A stretch of 64,000 nucleotides of DNA from positions 1 through 64,000 of the forward strand of contig NZ_JAOQJC010000031.1 of the NCBI RefSeq assembly GCF_025567625.1, in the 5' to 3' direction. Within the stretch, counting starts at the first letter, position 1. Each line of letters begins with the position of its first letter. The notes beneath the pieces are model-generated. The model saw nothing but the letters and a program-made list of their open reading frames with translations. It searched no databases and was not told where the DNA came from. A program made the translations under genes and the position numbers. Below are positions 1 to 9,361 of this stretch, one piece after another. The DNA comes from Paenibacillus sp. J5C2022 (GTDB taxonomy: Bacteria > Bacillota > Bacilli > Paenibacillales > Paenibacillaceae).

Positions 1-395
1 AATTGATTGACGAGAGGTTCACCAACTCTATCCATTTCTCATTGTAGCACAAATTTCCAGACCTCGTACACGCAATGCCGTTCCGCGATCTCCTGCGTCA
101 AGCCGCATGACGCCCGGATATCAATAAAATGCAAACGGTTACGAATATATGGAGGGGACATAAGGGTTTACGCTGTGCGCTGAATCGGCATGATCAATAT
201 CGATTGCAAAGACGTATTCCTTTGCACCATGTAAACTTGGCTTTAGTCGTTCATCAATAAAGACTCCTTGGGGAAAAAACGCGGGTTATCCTTGCTGTGT
301 GTATGATATTGGCGCAATCGCCAAGTCTTGACGCAAATCCTGTAAGCCGTTACAATCCGCTTAACAGCTTGAACAAACCGGGAGGGCGATCCCCA
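1..395. other. Intergenic region upstream of the first kinase gene
   Basis: No convincing gene is seen in this stretch. On the minus strand an extended -10-like element (TG-C-TACAAT, complement of 41-51) could fire leftwards to a gene outside the window, but no good -35 goes with it. A catabolite-type operator candidate lies at 130-143 (separate entry). The open frames crossing this stretch have no ribosome site and are judged accidental. Confidence 0.4.
130..143 (+). promoter_or_regulatory. cre-like operator candidate upstream of module 1
   Basis: The sequence TGCAAACGGTTACG fits the CcpA cre pattern (TGNAANCGNWNNCA) at all but the last base. It lies about 250 bases before the kinase gene at 396. 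A related element, TGAGAGCGCTTACG, precedes the permease gene at 3912. Both end in TTACG, so a LacI/GalR-family regulator other than CcpA is also possible. Confidence 0.35.
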
Positions 396-2141
396 TTGTG
401 GTCCCAAATTAGATTGCTGCAAAAACTGATCTTCGTGCTGATCGTGTTCCTGATCGTCCCCGTGCTTGTGGCAAGCATCAGTCTGTTCTCCATTACGCTG
501 CCGCTCGCGCAACGCGAGACGCGTGATATGCTCGACAAAGTGGTGGATCAGCTGCACGAGAATGTGCAATACCGGGCGACGGGTTATCAGAACATGCTGA
601 TGCAGATGGCTATGGATCCCCGGCTGTCGGCTTCCTTGACGCAGACGTATTCAGAGCTGCAGGACGAGGTACTTGCCCTGCAGCAGATCAATGCCTCCAT
701 AAGTCGCGTTCGCTCCTATTTTCCCATTAAATCGATCCGATTCTACAAAAACAACCCGACGCTGCGAGAGGATGGAGGTTCTGTGCTCAACATGGAGAGA
801 GCGGAACTCCTGCCATGGACGGCGGCGATGTCGGAATCACGGCAGTCCTTTTACTGGTACTTTGATGCAGCGAACCCGCAGCCTGCTTTTCACATCGGAA
901 AATGGCTGGTCGACTACATGAGTAACGACAATTACGGCATTATCGATTTCGAAGTGACGACTCAGGCGCTGTTCGAGAATCTGGCCAATCCGCTGGAATT
1001 CGAGGAAAGCTGGATCGTCATTGCCGATCAGAACGGCAACGCTCTCATTGACTACAGAGAGCTCAAAACGGGGAATTCCATTGCCGATTTGACTTATTTG
1101 CAAAAATCCTACGACAGTGAATCCGGTTCCTATACTACGCGCATTGATGGCAAAAACCATCTGGTCGTGTATCAAACGACATCGCTCGGTTGGAAGATCA
1201 TGACGATTGTCAGCCAGGAAGCGTTGTGGGAGAGGCTGCAACTCGTTAGGAATGCCGCTATAACCGCCAGCATTCTGTTCGTTGTGCTGACGCTTGTTGT
1301 GCTGATCAGCTTCGGCAAAAGGATCACGAGCCGGCTTAATGTACTCATTCGCAGCATGCGCAAAGTAAGGGAAGGAACGCTCGGCTTGACGGTGAGGATC
1401 AACGGCAAGGATGAATTGGGCGACGTCGAGGCGGCGTTCAACCAGATGTCCCGGCAGTTGGAGGCATCGATGCTCGAGAACGCCGCGGCCAGAAGCGCGG
1501 CCGAGACGGAGAAGCTCCGGCTTCTGCAAGCGCAGATCAATCCCCATTTTCTGTACAATACGCTGGCGCTGGTCAAAAGCATGGCGATGGATGCCGGCTC
1601 GGCGGAAATTAGCGGTACGGTGGACGCACTTGCCAAGTTTTTCAGGCTGGCGCTTAACCAGGGACGAGATGTGCTTCTGCTACGAGAGGAACTGGAGCAT
1701 ATTCAGGCGTACCTCGACATTCATGAATGGCGTTATCCGGGCAAGGTGACCGTGCATTACGATGTCGAAGAAGCCGCCCTTCCCTGCGAGATCGTGAAAA
1801 TAACGCTGCAGCCCATTGTGGAAAATGCGTTGCTGCACGCTTTTGCACATCGCGGCGGGAGGGGCGAAGTGCGAATTTCCGCACAGCTTGTGGATCAGTT
1901 GCTGCATATTGTCATCGAAGACGACGGAAAAGGGTTGAACGAGGTCCAGCTTCGGGATCTGATGCGTTCGCCGGTACAAGAAAGTGTGGGGGGATTCGGT
2001 TTATACAACGTCCGCGAGAGACTCGACCGCTTCTATGGCGCCGGATTCGAAATGACGGTCGCAAGCGAGCCGGAGCAAGGAACTGCCGTAAGTCTAAAAA
2101 TCCCGCAGCTGAACAAACAACCAGAGGGGGCGACGAGATGA
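396..2141 (+). CDS. YesM-type sensor histidine kinase, module 1
   Basis: Membrane histidine kinase, about 581 residues. A transmembrane segment lies near residues 10-31, followed by an extracellular sensor of about 255 residues, a second transmembrane segment near 287-307 and a HAMP linker. The His_kinase motif INPHFLYN has phospho-acceptor H384, and the ATPase N-box PIVENALLHAF has N477. The start is taken as TTG at 396 because GGAGGG at 381-386 lies 9 bases before it; an upstream ATG at 297 has no ribosome site. The stop overlaps the response regulator start (ATGA at 2138-2141), so the two are translationally coupled. By family, such kinases sense extracellular or transporter-linked sugar and control the adjacent uptake genes. 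The ligand is unknown. Confidence 0.9.
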   Translation: MWSQIRLLQKLIFVLIVFLIVPVLVASISLFSITLPLAQRETRDMLDKVVDQLHENVQYRATGYQNMLMQMAMDPRLSASLTQTYSELQDEVLALQQINASISRVRSYFPIKSIRFYKNNPTLREDGGSVLNMERAELLPWTAAMSESRQSFYWYFDAANPQPAFHIGKWLVDYMSNDNYGIIDFEVTTQALFENLANPLEFEESWIVIADQNGNALIDYRELKTGNSIADLTYLQKSYDSESGSYTTRIDGKNHLVVYQTTSLGWKIMTIVSQEALWERLQLVRNAAITASILFVVLTLVVLISFGKRITSRLNVLIRSMRKVREGTLGLTVRINGKDELGDVEAAFNQMSRQLEASMLENAAARSAAETEKLRLLQAQINPHFLYNTLALVKSMAMDAGSAEISGTVDALAKFFRLALNQGRDVLLLREELEHIQAYLDIHEWRYPGKVTVHYDVEEAALPCEIVKITLQPIVENALLHAFAHRGGRGEVRISAQLVDQLLHIVIEDDGKGLNEVQLRDLMRSPVQESVGGFGLYNVRERLDRFYGAGFEMTVASEPEQGTAVSLKIPQLNKQPEGATR

Positions 2142-3697
2142 TCAAGGTATTGGTGGTGGACGACGAGATTCGTCAGCGTCAATCGATTATCAAGCATGTA
2201 CCATGGCAGAAGCTGAGGATGATCGTTATCGGTGAAGCGGAGGACGCGAGTCAAGCGCTGGAGCGAGACGAAACGCCGGATGTGCTCATCACCGATATTC
2301 GGCTGATGGGCAGCAGCGGTTTGGATCTGGCAGCGGATATGAGGAGCAGTAATCCGCAACTGAAGGTCGTTATGGTAACAGGCTACGAACAGTTTGAATA
2401 TGCCAAGACGGCGCTGGATATTGGCGTGGAAGCCTTCCTCGTCAAGCCGATCGATTTTGTGAAACTGGAGGAGATACTGCTCCAGATCGCTGAGCAGTGG
2501 GAGCAGGAACAACGGCTGCTGGAGAAGCTGCAGGAATACGCGCACAAGGAACGGGCGAGCTTTCTGGAATATTTGTTGCACGGCTTGCTTATCGACGAGC
2601 TCACATTGGAATCTCAAGCGGCACAGTATGGCTTATTTGCGGATGCAGGTTACTACATGGTTATCGTTGCCGTCTGCGTCGAGGATTGCACGGAGGCGGA
2701 GGAAGCAATGATCGCCTGTGCGCAAACGGTGTTTGATGAGTCATTGGAAGCGTATGTATCGACCTCCCGGCAACAGCTGGCTTTTATCGTGCGCACCGGG
2801 ACGGAGCAGGGAAGGCCTCGCGGTGAACTGGAGCGGTTGGCAGAGATGCTGCAGGAGGCCGGAGTGCCCGGCATTGCCATCGGAATCGGCGGGGAAGCCG
2901 CTTCTCCGTCCAAGCTGGCGAACAGCTACCGTCACGCGGTATGCGCCGTCAATCAACGAATGCTCGGTGTGGAAGGTCCGCTCTATGACTGGAATCAATT
3001 GAATATGGACGGCAACGATGAACACAATGCCATACCGATAGAGGAGCAGTCTCAGCAACTGATCGATCTGCTGGCCTCTGGGGAAGGCGAGGCCGCACGC
3101 CGAGTGCTCGGCGGTCTGACGCGACGGCTGGTCGATAACGCTGGTCAGCGGGAAGGCGAGCTGCGAGCTTTCTGCCTCGACCTCGTGACCAAGGCGGGCA
3201 GGATCGCCCGGAAAGCCGGGGTTGCGGGTAAGGAGATGGGCACCGAGCAGGAGCTGTGGCAACAACTGCTGGCCTGCAGTGATGATCAGGAGCTGATTCG
3301 GACGACTGTTCATCTGCTCGCCGGCTGCTGCCAATTGATCGGCGACCGCAAGCGCAGCCACGCGCAAGGCATCGTTCAGCGCGCCATCGAATATATGAAC
3401 GACAATTACATGAACAATCTTAGTTTGCGATCCGTGGCCGATGCCGTTTATTTGAGCCCCAATTATTTGGGCGCTCTGTTGCGTTCGGAGCTCGGCATCT
3501 CTTTTACCGATCAATTGGTGAAGATAAGAATCGCCCGCGCCAAGGAGCTGCTGTTGTCACCCGATTTGAAGCTGTACGAAGTTGCGGATCGGATCGGTTA
3601 TCAGAATTTCGGCCATTTCTCCAATCTGTTCAAACGGATGACCGGGTTTACGCCCAAAGACTACCGGCAATTCCACAGCACACTGGATCGTGAATGA
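2138..3697 (+). CDS. YesN-type response regulator (REC + AraC HTH), module 1
   Basis: Response regulator of about 519 residues. The N-terminal receiver has the acidic pair DDE near residue 8 and phospho-acceptor D53 in TDIRLMG, with the conserved K near residue 104 in VKP. A long middle region follows, and the C-terminus is a double helix-turn-helix AraC domain (motif LSPNYLGALLRSELGISF, then the GYQNFGHFSNLFKRMTG signature). The ATG at 2138 overlaps the kinase stop. A terminator (3715-3752) follows, so kinase and regulator form their own unit ahead of the transporter genes. The inferred job is to activate the permease operon from 3912 when the kinase is stimulated. Confidence 0.93.
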   Translation: MIKVLVVDDEIRQRQSIIKHVPWQKLRMIVIGEAEDASQALERDETPDVLITDIRLMGSSGLDLAADMRSSNPQLKVVMVTGYEQFEYAKTALDIGVEAFLVKPIDFVKLEEILLQIAEQWEQEQRLLEKLQEYAHKERASFLEYLLHGLLIDELTLESQAAQYGLFADAGYYMVIVAVCVEDCTEAEEAMIACAQTVFDESLEAYVSTSRQQLAFIVRTGTEQGRPRGELERLAEMLQEAGVPGIAIGIGGEAASPSKLANSYRHAVCAVNQRMLGVEGPLYDWNQLNMDGNDEHNAIPIEEQSQQLIDLLASGEGEAARRVLGGLTRRLVDNAGQREGELRAFCLDLVTKAGRIARKAGVAGKEMGTEQELWQQLLACSDDQELIRTTVHLLAGCCQLIGDRKRSHAQGIVQRAIEYMNDNYMNNLSLRSVADAVYLSPNYLGALLRSELGISFTDQLVKIRIARAKELLLSPDLKLYEVADRIGYQNFGHFSNLFKRMTGFTPKDYRQFHSTLDRE

Positions 3698-3714
3698 TTC
3701 ACTGTCCCTTAATG

Positions 3715-3752
3715 AACCGCCATCTCTTCATGAGTGGCGGTTTGTTCTTGTT
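3715..3752 (+). terminator. Rho-independent terminator after the module 1 regulator
   Basis: Stem CCGCCA/TGGCGG extended by CTC/GAG around a small loop, followed by a T-rich tract (TTTGTTCTTGTTT). It lies 18 bases after the response regulator stop and separates the two-component pair from the transport operon. Confidence 0.8.
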
Positions 3753-3836
3753 TAGGCAGTTATGAATTTCGAACGTGTGTTGCGGCCGGTTGCATATCTT
3801 CATGCGTGAGCAGCACTTATCATGCCATTCGATTAT

Positions 3837-3850
3837 TGAGAGCGCTTACG
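3837..3850 (+). promoter_or_regulatory. cre-like operator candidate upstream of module 1 permeases
   Basis: TGAGAGCGCTTACG resembles a CcpA/LacI-family operator with two deviations from the cre pattern. It lies about 60 bases before the permease start in the only sizeable gap before the transport operon, where a promoter is expected. It is related to the element at 130-143. Confidence 0.35.
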
Positions 3851-3911
3851 ATAATTAACTATACTTAGAGCAGATTCATGAATCAACTTGCGCTTCTGGG
3901 AGGAATTACAT

Positions 3912-4820
3912 GTGGTGAAATATTCATGGATAAGGTGGAAAGGACTGCTGCCGCTCTACTTCTTCCTTATTCCTGGGATCGTATTGGTCATTCTGTTCAA
4001 TTACATTCCGTTGCTGGGATTGCAACTCGCTTTCAAGGATTTTGGCTTCAGGGAAGGCGTCTGGGGCAGCTCGTGGGTAGGCTTGCAGAACTTCAGAGAG
4101 TTTGCCGCAAGCGCTGATTTCTGGCGAGCGACTGGCAATACGTTTCTGCTTACAGGGCTGAGATTGGCTATGGTTTTCCCGTCAACGATATTGCTCGCGT
4201 TGCTGATCAACGAGATTCGATCCTATGCCTTCAAACGTTTTGTCCAAACGATGAGTTATTTGCCGCATTTTATTTCATGGATTGTCGTGATCGGCTTTCT
4301 GGACGCATTTCTGTCGCTGGACAGCGGGGGCGCCAACTCCTTGCTCCGCAGCATCGGTATGCAGGCGGTTCCCTTCATGGGATCCGAGACATGGTTCAGA
4401 CCGATATTCCTGCTGAGCGGCATGTGGAAGGAACTGGGCTGGGGCACGATTCTGTATCTGGCGGCGATTGCCGGCATCAATCCGGCATTGTACGAAGCCG
4501 CTTCAATTGACGGAGCCGGACGCTGGCGTCAGATGTGGAGCATTACGCTGCCTTGCATATTGCCGATTATCTCCATCGTTTTTATATTGCAGATTCCGAG
4601 CTTGCTTAGCGCGGGCATCGACCAGATTTATCCCCTGATTAATCCTGCCAATATCGGTGTGGCGGAAGTGATCGATACGTATATATTGCGGCTAGGCATT
4701 GGTCAGGCTCAATATTCGATGACAACGGCAATCGGGCTTGTAACCAGTGTGATGGCAACCGTCTTGCTGCTGGGCAGCAATTATTTGTCGAAACGGGCGG
4801 GAGGTGAAGGCATATGGTAG
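3912..4820 (+). CDS. LplB-type ABC sugar permease, module 1
   Basis: Inner-membrane permease of a binding-protein-dependent carbohydrate transporter, about 302 residues with six hydrophobic segments. The cytoplasmic EAA loop is present (YEAASIDGAGRWRQMWSITL), where the ATPase docks. The start is taken as GTG 3912 because GGGAGG at 3898-3903 lies 8 bases upstream; a TTG at 3888 lies before that ribosome site. It overlaps the second permease gene by 7 bases. By family (LplB/YteP), it pairs with the LplC/YtcP partner and imports oligosaccharides such as pectin or hemicellulose fragments. No ATPase gene is near, so a shared MsmX-like ATPase is inferred. Confidence 0.92.
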   Translation: MVKYSWIRWKGLLPLYFFLIPGIVLVILFNYIPLLGLQLAFKDFGFREGVWGSSWVGLQNFREFAASADFWRATGNTFLLTGLRLAMVFPSTILLALLINEIRSYAFKRFVQTMSYLPHFISWIVVIGFLDAFLSLDSGGANSLLRSIGMQAVPFMGSETWFRPIFLLSGMWKELGWGTILYLAAIAGINPALYEAASIDGAGRWRQMWSITLPCILPIISIVFILQIPSLLSAGIDQIYPLINPANIGVAEVIDTYILRLGIGQAQYSMTTAIGLVTSVMATVLLLGSNYLSKRAGGEGIW

Positions 4821-5737
4821 AGGGACGCCGGGGGCTTGGCCAGACGTTGGGAAATCGCACATTTACGGTTGCCAACACAATAGGCATGCTGTTGTTTTCG
4901 TTTTTGTGCGCCTACCCTATGTGGTATATTCTGGTCCTGTCGTTCAATGAGGGGCAAGATGCCATGACGGGCGGGATTTATTGGTGGCCGCGTGAATTTA
5001 CGTTGGGCAATTATTTGGTCGTGTTGTCCAGCAGCATCATCGTCAATGCTTTCTGGATCAGCGTGCTGAGGACGTTTATTGGTACGATTGCTTCTCTGCT
5101 TGTCACTTCTATGGTCGCTTACGCGCTTTCGCGACCGGAGCTGCCGGGTCGCAAGTCGTTTACGCTCTTTTTTCTGCTCATCATGCTGTTTAGCGGGGGA
5201 CTTATCCCTTTCTATATTCAACTCATTCAATTAAATCTGATCAACTCGTTTTGGGTTTATATTTTTCCAAGCTTGTTCAGCGTATGGAACATGCTGGTCA
5301 TGCGTACGTCGTTCCGAAGCAACATCCCGGAAACTGTCGTGGAGTCGATGAAAATCGACGGCGCCGGCTATGTGCGCATTTATTTTACGCTCATATTGCC
5401 GTTTTCGTTGCCGCTGTTGGCCGCCCTGGGCTTGTTCACGGCAGTAGGTCACTGGAATGACTGGTTTACCGGTGCGTTCTTCGTACAGGACATTCAATTA
5501 CAGCCGTTGCCTACCTACTTGCAGCGAGTTATGAGCTCGGTGGAGGCATCCAATATGATCAGTGCCAGCCAGATGACTGCCGCCCGAGAGGCAGGCATGT
5601 ACAATCCGGCCGTGGTGACGACCAAGTCGGTTCGCATGGCAACGATTATGCTGACGACACTGCCCATCTTGCTCGTATATCCGTTTTTGCAGCGTTATTT
5701 TGTCAAAGGCGTATTAATAGGCTCGGTAAAAGAGTAG
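4814..5737 (+). CDS. LplC/YtcP-type ABC sugar permease, module 1
   Basis: Second permease subunit, 307 residues, with six predicted membrane segments and the EAA loop KIDGAGYVRIYFTLILPFSL. The ATG at 4814 is preceded by GGGAGGTGAAGGC and overlaps the end of the first permease gene, implying coupled translation of the heterodimer. The C-terminus ends in the typical YFVKGVLIGSVKE. A 161-base gap containing a hairpin separates it from the binding-protein gene. Confidence 0.92.
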   Translation: MVEGRRGLGQTLGNRTFTVANTIGMLLFSFLCAYPMWYILVLSFNEGQDAMTGGIYWWPREFTLGNYLVVLSSSIIVNAFWISVLRTFIGTIASLLVTSMVAYALSRPELPGRKSFTLFFLLIMLFSGGLIPFYIQLIQLNLINSFWVYIFPSLFSVWNMLVMRTSFRSNIPETVVESMKIDGAGYVRIYFTLILPFSLPLLAALGLFTAVGHWNDWFTGAFFVQDIQLQPLPTYLQRVMSSVEASNMISASQMTAAREAGMYNPAVVTTKSVRMATIMLTTLPILLVYPFLQRYFVKGVLIGSVKE

Positions 5738-5804
5738 GGACCGCAAGAGCCTCAAGCAAGACAACCGTCAGTGAATGGTATAGCCGGTTAACCAGGGTGC
5801 TACA

Positions 5805-5837
5805 ACGACAGTGATGCCGGGCCCGCGCCATTGTCGT
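5805..5837 (+). promoter_or_regulatory. Intercistronic hairpin between permease and binding-protein genes
   Basis: Arms ACGACAGTG (5805-5813) and CATTGTCGT (5829-5837) form a nine-pair stem with one G-U pair and a GC-rich loop. No T-run follows, so it is not a normal terminator. In transporter operons such hairpins often protect or process mRNA so that the binding protein is made in excess; that role is inferred here. Confidence 0.5.
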
Positions 5838-5898
5838 GCAAGGATTGCCCCGGACGATGCCGATTATATAAAGAAGAACAAGTAAAGGGGACGCAGAC

Positions 5899-7677
5899 AT
5901 GAGAAAACGCGTACAACAATATCTGCTTAGGAGCATCGTGTTTGGACTTGCCATATCGCTTATGGTCGCATGTACTTCCAACAACAACAGTCTGACTGCG
6001 GGCAATGCAACTGCAGAGCCTAACGAACAAGAAAGCAGCACTTCGGCTGTCAAACCTAAGTATACGCTTTATCACCCTCACCAGACGACGCCGATTGATC
6101 TTAACGGCCCGGTTACCCGGGAAGTTTTGAATAAGATGGGCATCGAATTTGAGAAAATCGAAATTGGCAACGGCAGCAACATTGCCCAGCAAGTGAACTT
6201 GAAGCTGGTGGGAGACGATTTCCCGAATGCTATCATTCTGAGTCCCGAAAGCCCGATCTGGTCCAGATTAATCGACGAAGAAAGATTATTGCCGCTTGAC
6301 GATTATTTTAATCAGCCGGACGAATTCCCCAACTTGGCGAAAATTGATAAACGAATCATCGACAACTGGCGTGCAACAGACGGTCATATTTATTTCGTGC
6401 CGATGGGGTATGAGCCGAAGCCGGAGGAACCGTCGGCTTGGCAGGGCAACTCGCAGGGATTGTGGATTCAGAGCGGTCTCGCGGAGAAGGCCGGTCTCAG
6501 CGTTGACAGTCTCGGCACCATTGAAGGTCTCGAGGCTTACCTGGCGGCTGTGAAGCAATTGAAGGATGTGCAAGGTCGGGATCTCATTCCGTTGTCGCTG
6601 GGCGGAGAAAACTTCGCTGGACTAGAGTTCGTGATGTCGATGTTCGGCGTGGCGGCGTGGAACGAAGCAGGCGACGGCACGCAAGTGCCCGACTATATGA
6701 CGGAAGGTTTCAAGCGAGGCTTCCAATGGTTGAACAAGATGCATCTGCAAGGAATGCTTGATCCGGAAACGGCATTCCATAAACGTGATCTGTACCTGGA
6801 AAAAACGAATTCCTTGCGTTTCGGAGCTATGATCTTTAATGGCTGGGACAACCCGAACGGAACGATTCTGGCCAACAATAATTTGCCGCCCAGCATTACT
6901 TACAGCGAGTTGGAAAAGCAAGGTTTCCCTGAAGGCTGGTTCACGCCTGTCAAGTTGCCGACCGTCGACAATATCAAACCCGCGCAATACGCCAATTTTA
7001 ATCCTTTCGGTGGTCTTGGAACTGGCGTCGGCAAGGACACAATTAATCCCGACGCGTTGATGAAGGGGCTGGATTGGCTGCAAACGCCGGAAGCGTTCAT
7101 TCTGATGGAATACGGTCTGGAATCGATGGGAGCTTACAAGATGGAAGACGGCGTCGTCGTTGTGAATCAAGATGTGTTCCAGGGACCGGAATTCTGGGGC
7201 GGCGAAGGGATGGCTAACGTGACGGAAAAGGGATTTTTCTGGTGGAAGCAGCTAGGCAGCACGCTAAGTACACATATTCCGACTCTGGAAGCACCATGGG
7301 TTGCCACCAACGCTATGTTGTACAAGGCTGAGGAAATTAATCAGGAGCAGGGGACATTCGGCCTCTTGCCGGCTACGTTCCGGACCAAGGCACTGATCGG
7401 TGGAGCGGTTGAGAAGTATACCCCTGTCCAGACCGATATTCGCCTGCAATATTATGCCAAGCTGCTGCTTGCCAAGTCAGATGCGGAATTCGAGCAAGCA
7501 TACGAGCAGTTCTTGAACGAAATGAAGGTACGCGGTCATGACGAAGAAACGATTGCCGAATTCAACGCGCAATATGCGGCTTACGTGGCAACACCTGCCG
7601 GGCAGGTCGAAATAAATGTCACGCGTTCAATGCCGCGCAATGTATTCAGCGACAAAGCGGAGGCAATAGGCCGCTAA
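5899..7677 (+). CDS. Solute-binding lipoprotein of the module 1 transporter
   Basis: Extracellular sugar-binding lipoprotein of 592 residues. The N-terminus is a basic stretch, a hydrophobic core and the lipobox LMVAC with C25 as the lipidation site, then a Ser/Thr/Asn/Glu-rich linker. The rest has the length and character of large Paenibacillus binding proteins of the LplA/YtcQ type, which capture oligosaccharides for the LplBC permeases. The ATG at 5899 follows AAAGGGGACG. It lies after the permeases and before the NodB-like gene, all in one direction with short gaps. The ligand cannot be read from the sequence. Confidence 0.9.
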   Translation: MRKRVQQYLLRSIVFGLAISLMVACTSNNNSLTAGNATAEPNEQESSTSAVKPKYTLYHPHQTTPIDLNGPVTREVLNKMGIEFEKIEIGNGSNIAQQVNLKLVGDDFPNAIILSPESPIWSRLIDEERLLPLDDYFNQPDEFPNLAKIDKRIIDNWRATDGHIYFVPMGYEPKPEEPSAWQGNSQGLWIQSGLAEKAGLSVDSLGTIEGLEAYLAAVKQLKDVQGRDLIPLSLGGENFAGLEFVMSMFGVAAWNEAGDGTQVPDYMTEGFKRGFQWLNKMHLQGMLDPETAFHKRDLYLEKTNSLRFGAMIFNGWDNPNGTILANNNLPPSITYSELEKQGFPEGWFTPVKLPTVDNIKPAQYANFNPFGGLGTGVGKDTINPDALMKGLDWLQTPEAFILMEYGLESMGAYKMEDGVVVVNQDVFQGPEFWGGEGMANVTEKGFFWWKQLGSTLSTHIPTLEAPWVATNAMLYKAEEINQEQGTFGLLPATFRTKALIGGAVEKYTPVQTDIRLQYYAKLLLAKSDAEFEQAYEQFLNEMKVRGHDEETIAEFNAQYAAYVATPAGQVEINVTRSMPRNVFSDKAEAIGR

Positions 7678-7702
7678 TTCACGATTATTAGGAGCGAAAA
7701 CG

Positions 7703-9310
7703 ATGAGCACAGCCAACAATCGCGTCAATATTATTAACTTTGTACGGGGCGTCGAACCTCGCCTGCCGATCGACCTGCTCGATACGCTGAAAAGGGAGAT
7801 TCGGTTGGTCAACCAATACGGCTTGCCCGCGACCTGGCTCATTCAGTATGATGCATTGATCAACCCGCAGTTCACGGAGGTGCTGAAAGAGCTGGACGAT
7901 CGGCATGAAATCGGCATCTGGTTTGAAGTCGTTCAACCTTTGACTGATCGGGCCGGACTGGCATGGCGCGGGCGTTATCCGTGGGATTGGCATGCCCATG
8001 TCGGTTTTTCGATCGGCTATACACCGGAAGAGCGATTATTGTTGGCGGATTTGTTCATGGACGAATTCCGGCGCCAATTCGGCTATTATCCGCGGTCGGC
8101 GGGCTCATGGTTTATGGACGCGCACCTGCTTGGGCATTTGTCCGACCGGTACGGCATTGTCGCTTCCTGCAACTGCAAGGATCAATGGGGCACCGATGGA
8201 TATACGTTATGGGGCGGTTATTATAATCAGGCCTACTACCCAAGTCGCCTGAACGGATTTATGCCGGCTCAGACGGCAGAGGGCCAAATTCCGGTGCCCG
8301 TCTTCCGGATGCTGGGAAGCGATCCCATCTATCAATACGATGCCGCCGATCACGGCTACGGTCAATCCGTCATTACGCTGGAGCCGGTCTATACGGGAGC
8401 CGAAGGAGGCGGAGGCAGCCCGGAGTGGGTGCGTTGGTTCTTCGACACCAGCTTTAACGTGCCGCAGCTCTCCTTTGGCTACACCCAGATCGGCCAGGAG
8501 AACTCCTTCGGTTGGGAACGGATATCCGCAGGCTTGACCGATCAGATCGCCATGCTCGCCGATTGGCACCGGGAAGGACGGGTGCTGGTGGAGACGCTGG
8601 CGGAATCGGGAGCATGGTTCAAGGAGAAGTATCCGGTGACGCCGGCTTCGTCAATCATAGCGCTGGAGGACTGGCGACATTCGGGCAAGCAGTCGCTCTG
8701 GTATTGCAGCCGGTTCTTCCGCGTCAATCTGCTGAAGGATGGGGCGAGGTTCCGACTGCGGGATATTCATCTGTTTGACGAGCGTTACGAAGAGCGTTAC
8801 TTGCGGGACGTGTGCGAGACGGAGGAGTGCTGGTACGATACGTTGCCGATCATGGACGGCGGCAGATGGACGGACGGGCAAGTCCGGCCCGGCATCCTGC
8901 CGATCGTACGGGACGAAAGTGGTCAGTGGTTGCCTGTGGAGGCAGACAGGCTCGAGCGCGTCGAAGCCGAGGGCGACCGCTTAGCGCTGACGTTAATCCT
9001 CGCGGGGGGAGCGGAAATGGCGATTGTCATGGAGGAACGCTTCATTACGATTCGGTCAGACTTCACGGACTGGGGGCTGCAATTGGTCTGGGGCAATGCC
9101 ACGGCCGAGATTCATCATTCGATTGATCGGATTCAATATTTGTACGAAGGCATGTCTTATGGTGTAGGCGTGCAAGGAGCGTTGCTGGTTGACGAACCGT
9201 GTGAGACAACGAACCTTAGCAGATTGGAATCGACTGCAAGCGACACGCATTCGATTTCCGGCTCTCTATTCGCCATGGCGCAAGGCAATGCGATATCGTT
9301 TCGATTCTAG
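7703..9310 (+). CDS. Cytoplasmic NodB/polysaccharide-deacetylase-like barrel protein, function unknown
   Basis: Protein of 535 residues with no signal peptide or membrane segment. The first 300 residues resemble the NodB deacetylase/GH barrel superfamily. They contain RHEIGIWFE near residue 74, and GYTPEERLLLADLFMDEF followed by FGYYPRSAGSWFMD near 110-145, where deacetylases carry their RxPyG-type motif. The usual HxxxH zinc pair is not obvious. The C-terminal 200 residues look beta-rich (many aromatic and EERF/ITIRSDF segments). The start ATG follows TTAGGAGCG. It lies inside the transport operon between the binding protein and the surface giant, so it probably processes the imported oligosaccharide. 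I do not recognise a named family. Confidence 0.55.
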   Translation: MSTANNRVNIINFVRGVEPRLPIDLLDTLKREIRLVNQYGLPATWLIQYDALINPQFTEVLKELDDRHEIGIWFEVVQPLTDRAGLAWRGRYPWDWHAHVGFSIGYTPEERLLLADLFMDEFRRQFGYYPRSAGSWFMDAHLLGHLSDRYGIVASCNCKDQWGTDGYTLWGGYYNQAYYPSRLNGFMPAQTAEGQIPVPVFRMLGSDPIYQYDAADHGYGQSVITLEPVYTGAEGGGGSPEWVRWFFDTSFNVPQLSFGYTQIGQENSFGWERISAGLTDQIAMLADWHREGRVLVETLAESGAWFKEKYPVTPASSIIALEDWRHSGKQSLWYCSRFFRVNLLKDGARFRLRDIHLFDERYEERYLRDVCETEECWYDTLPIMDGGRWTDGQVRPGILPIVRDESGQWLPVEADRLERVEAEGDRLALTLILAGGAEMAIVMEERFITIRSDFTDWGLQLVWGNATAEIHHSIDRIQYLYEGMSYGVGVQGALLVDEPCETTNLSRLESTASDTHSISGSLFAMAQGNAISFRF

Positions 9311-9361
9311 GGCGTTTTGGCGCCCTTTTCATTCCACCTCTTGAAGGGAGATGTTCGTTTA

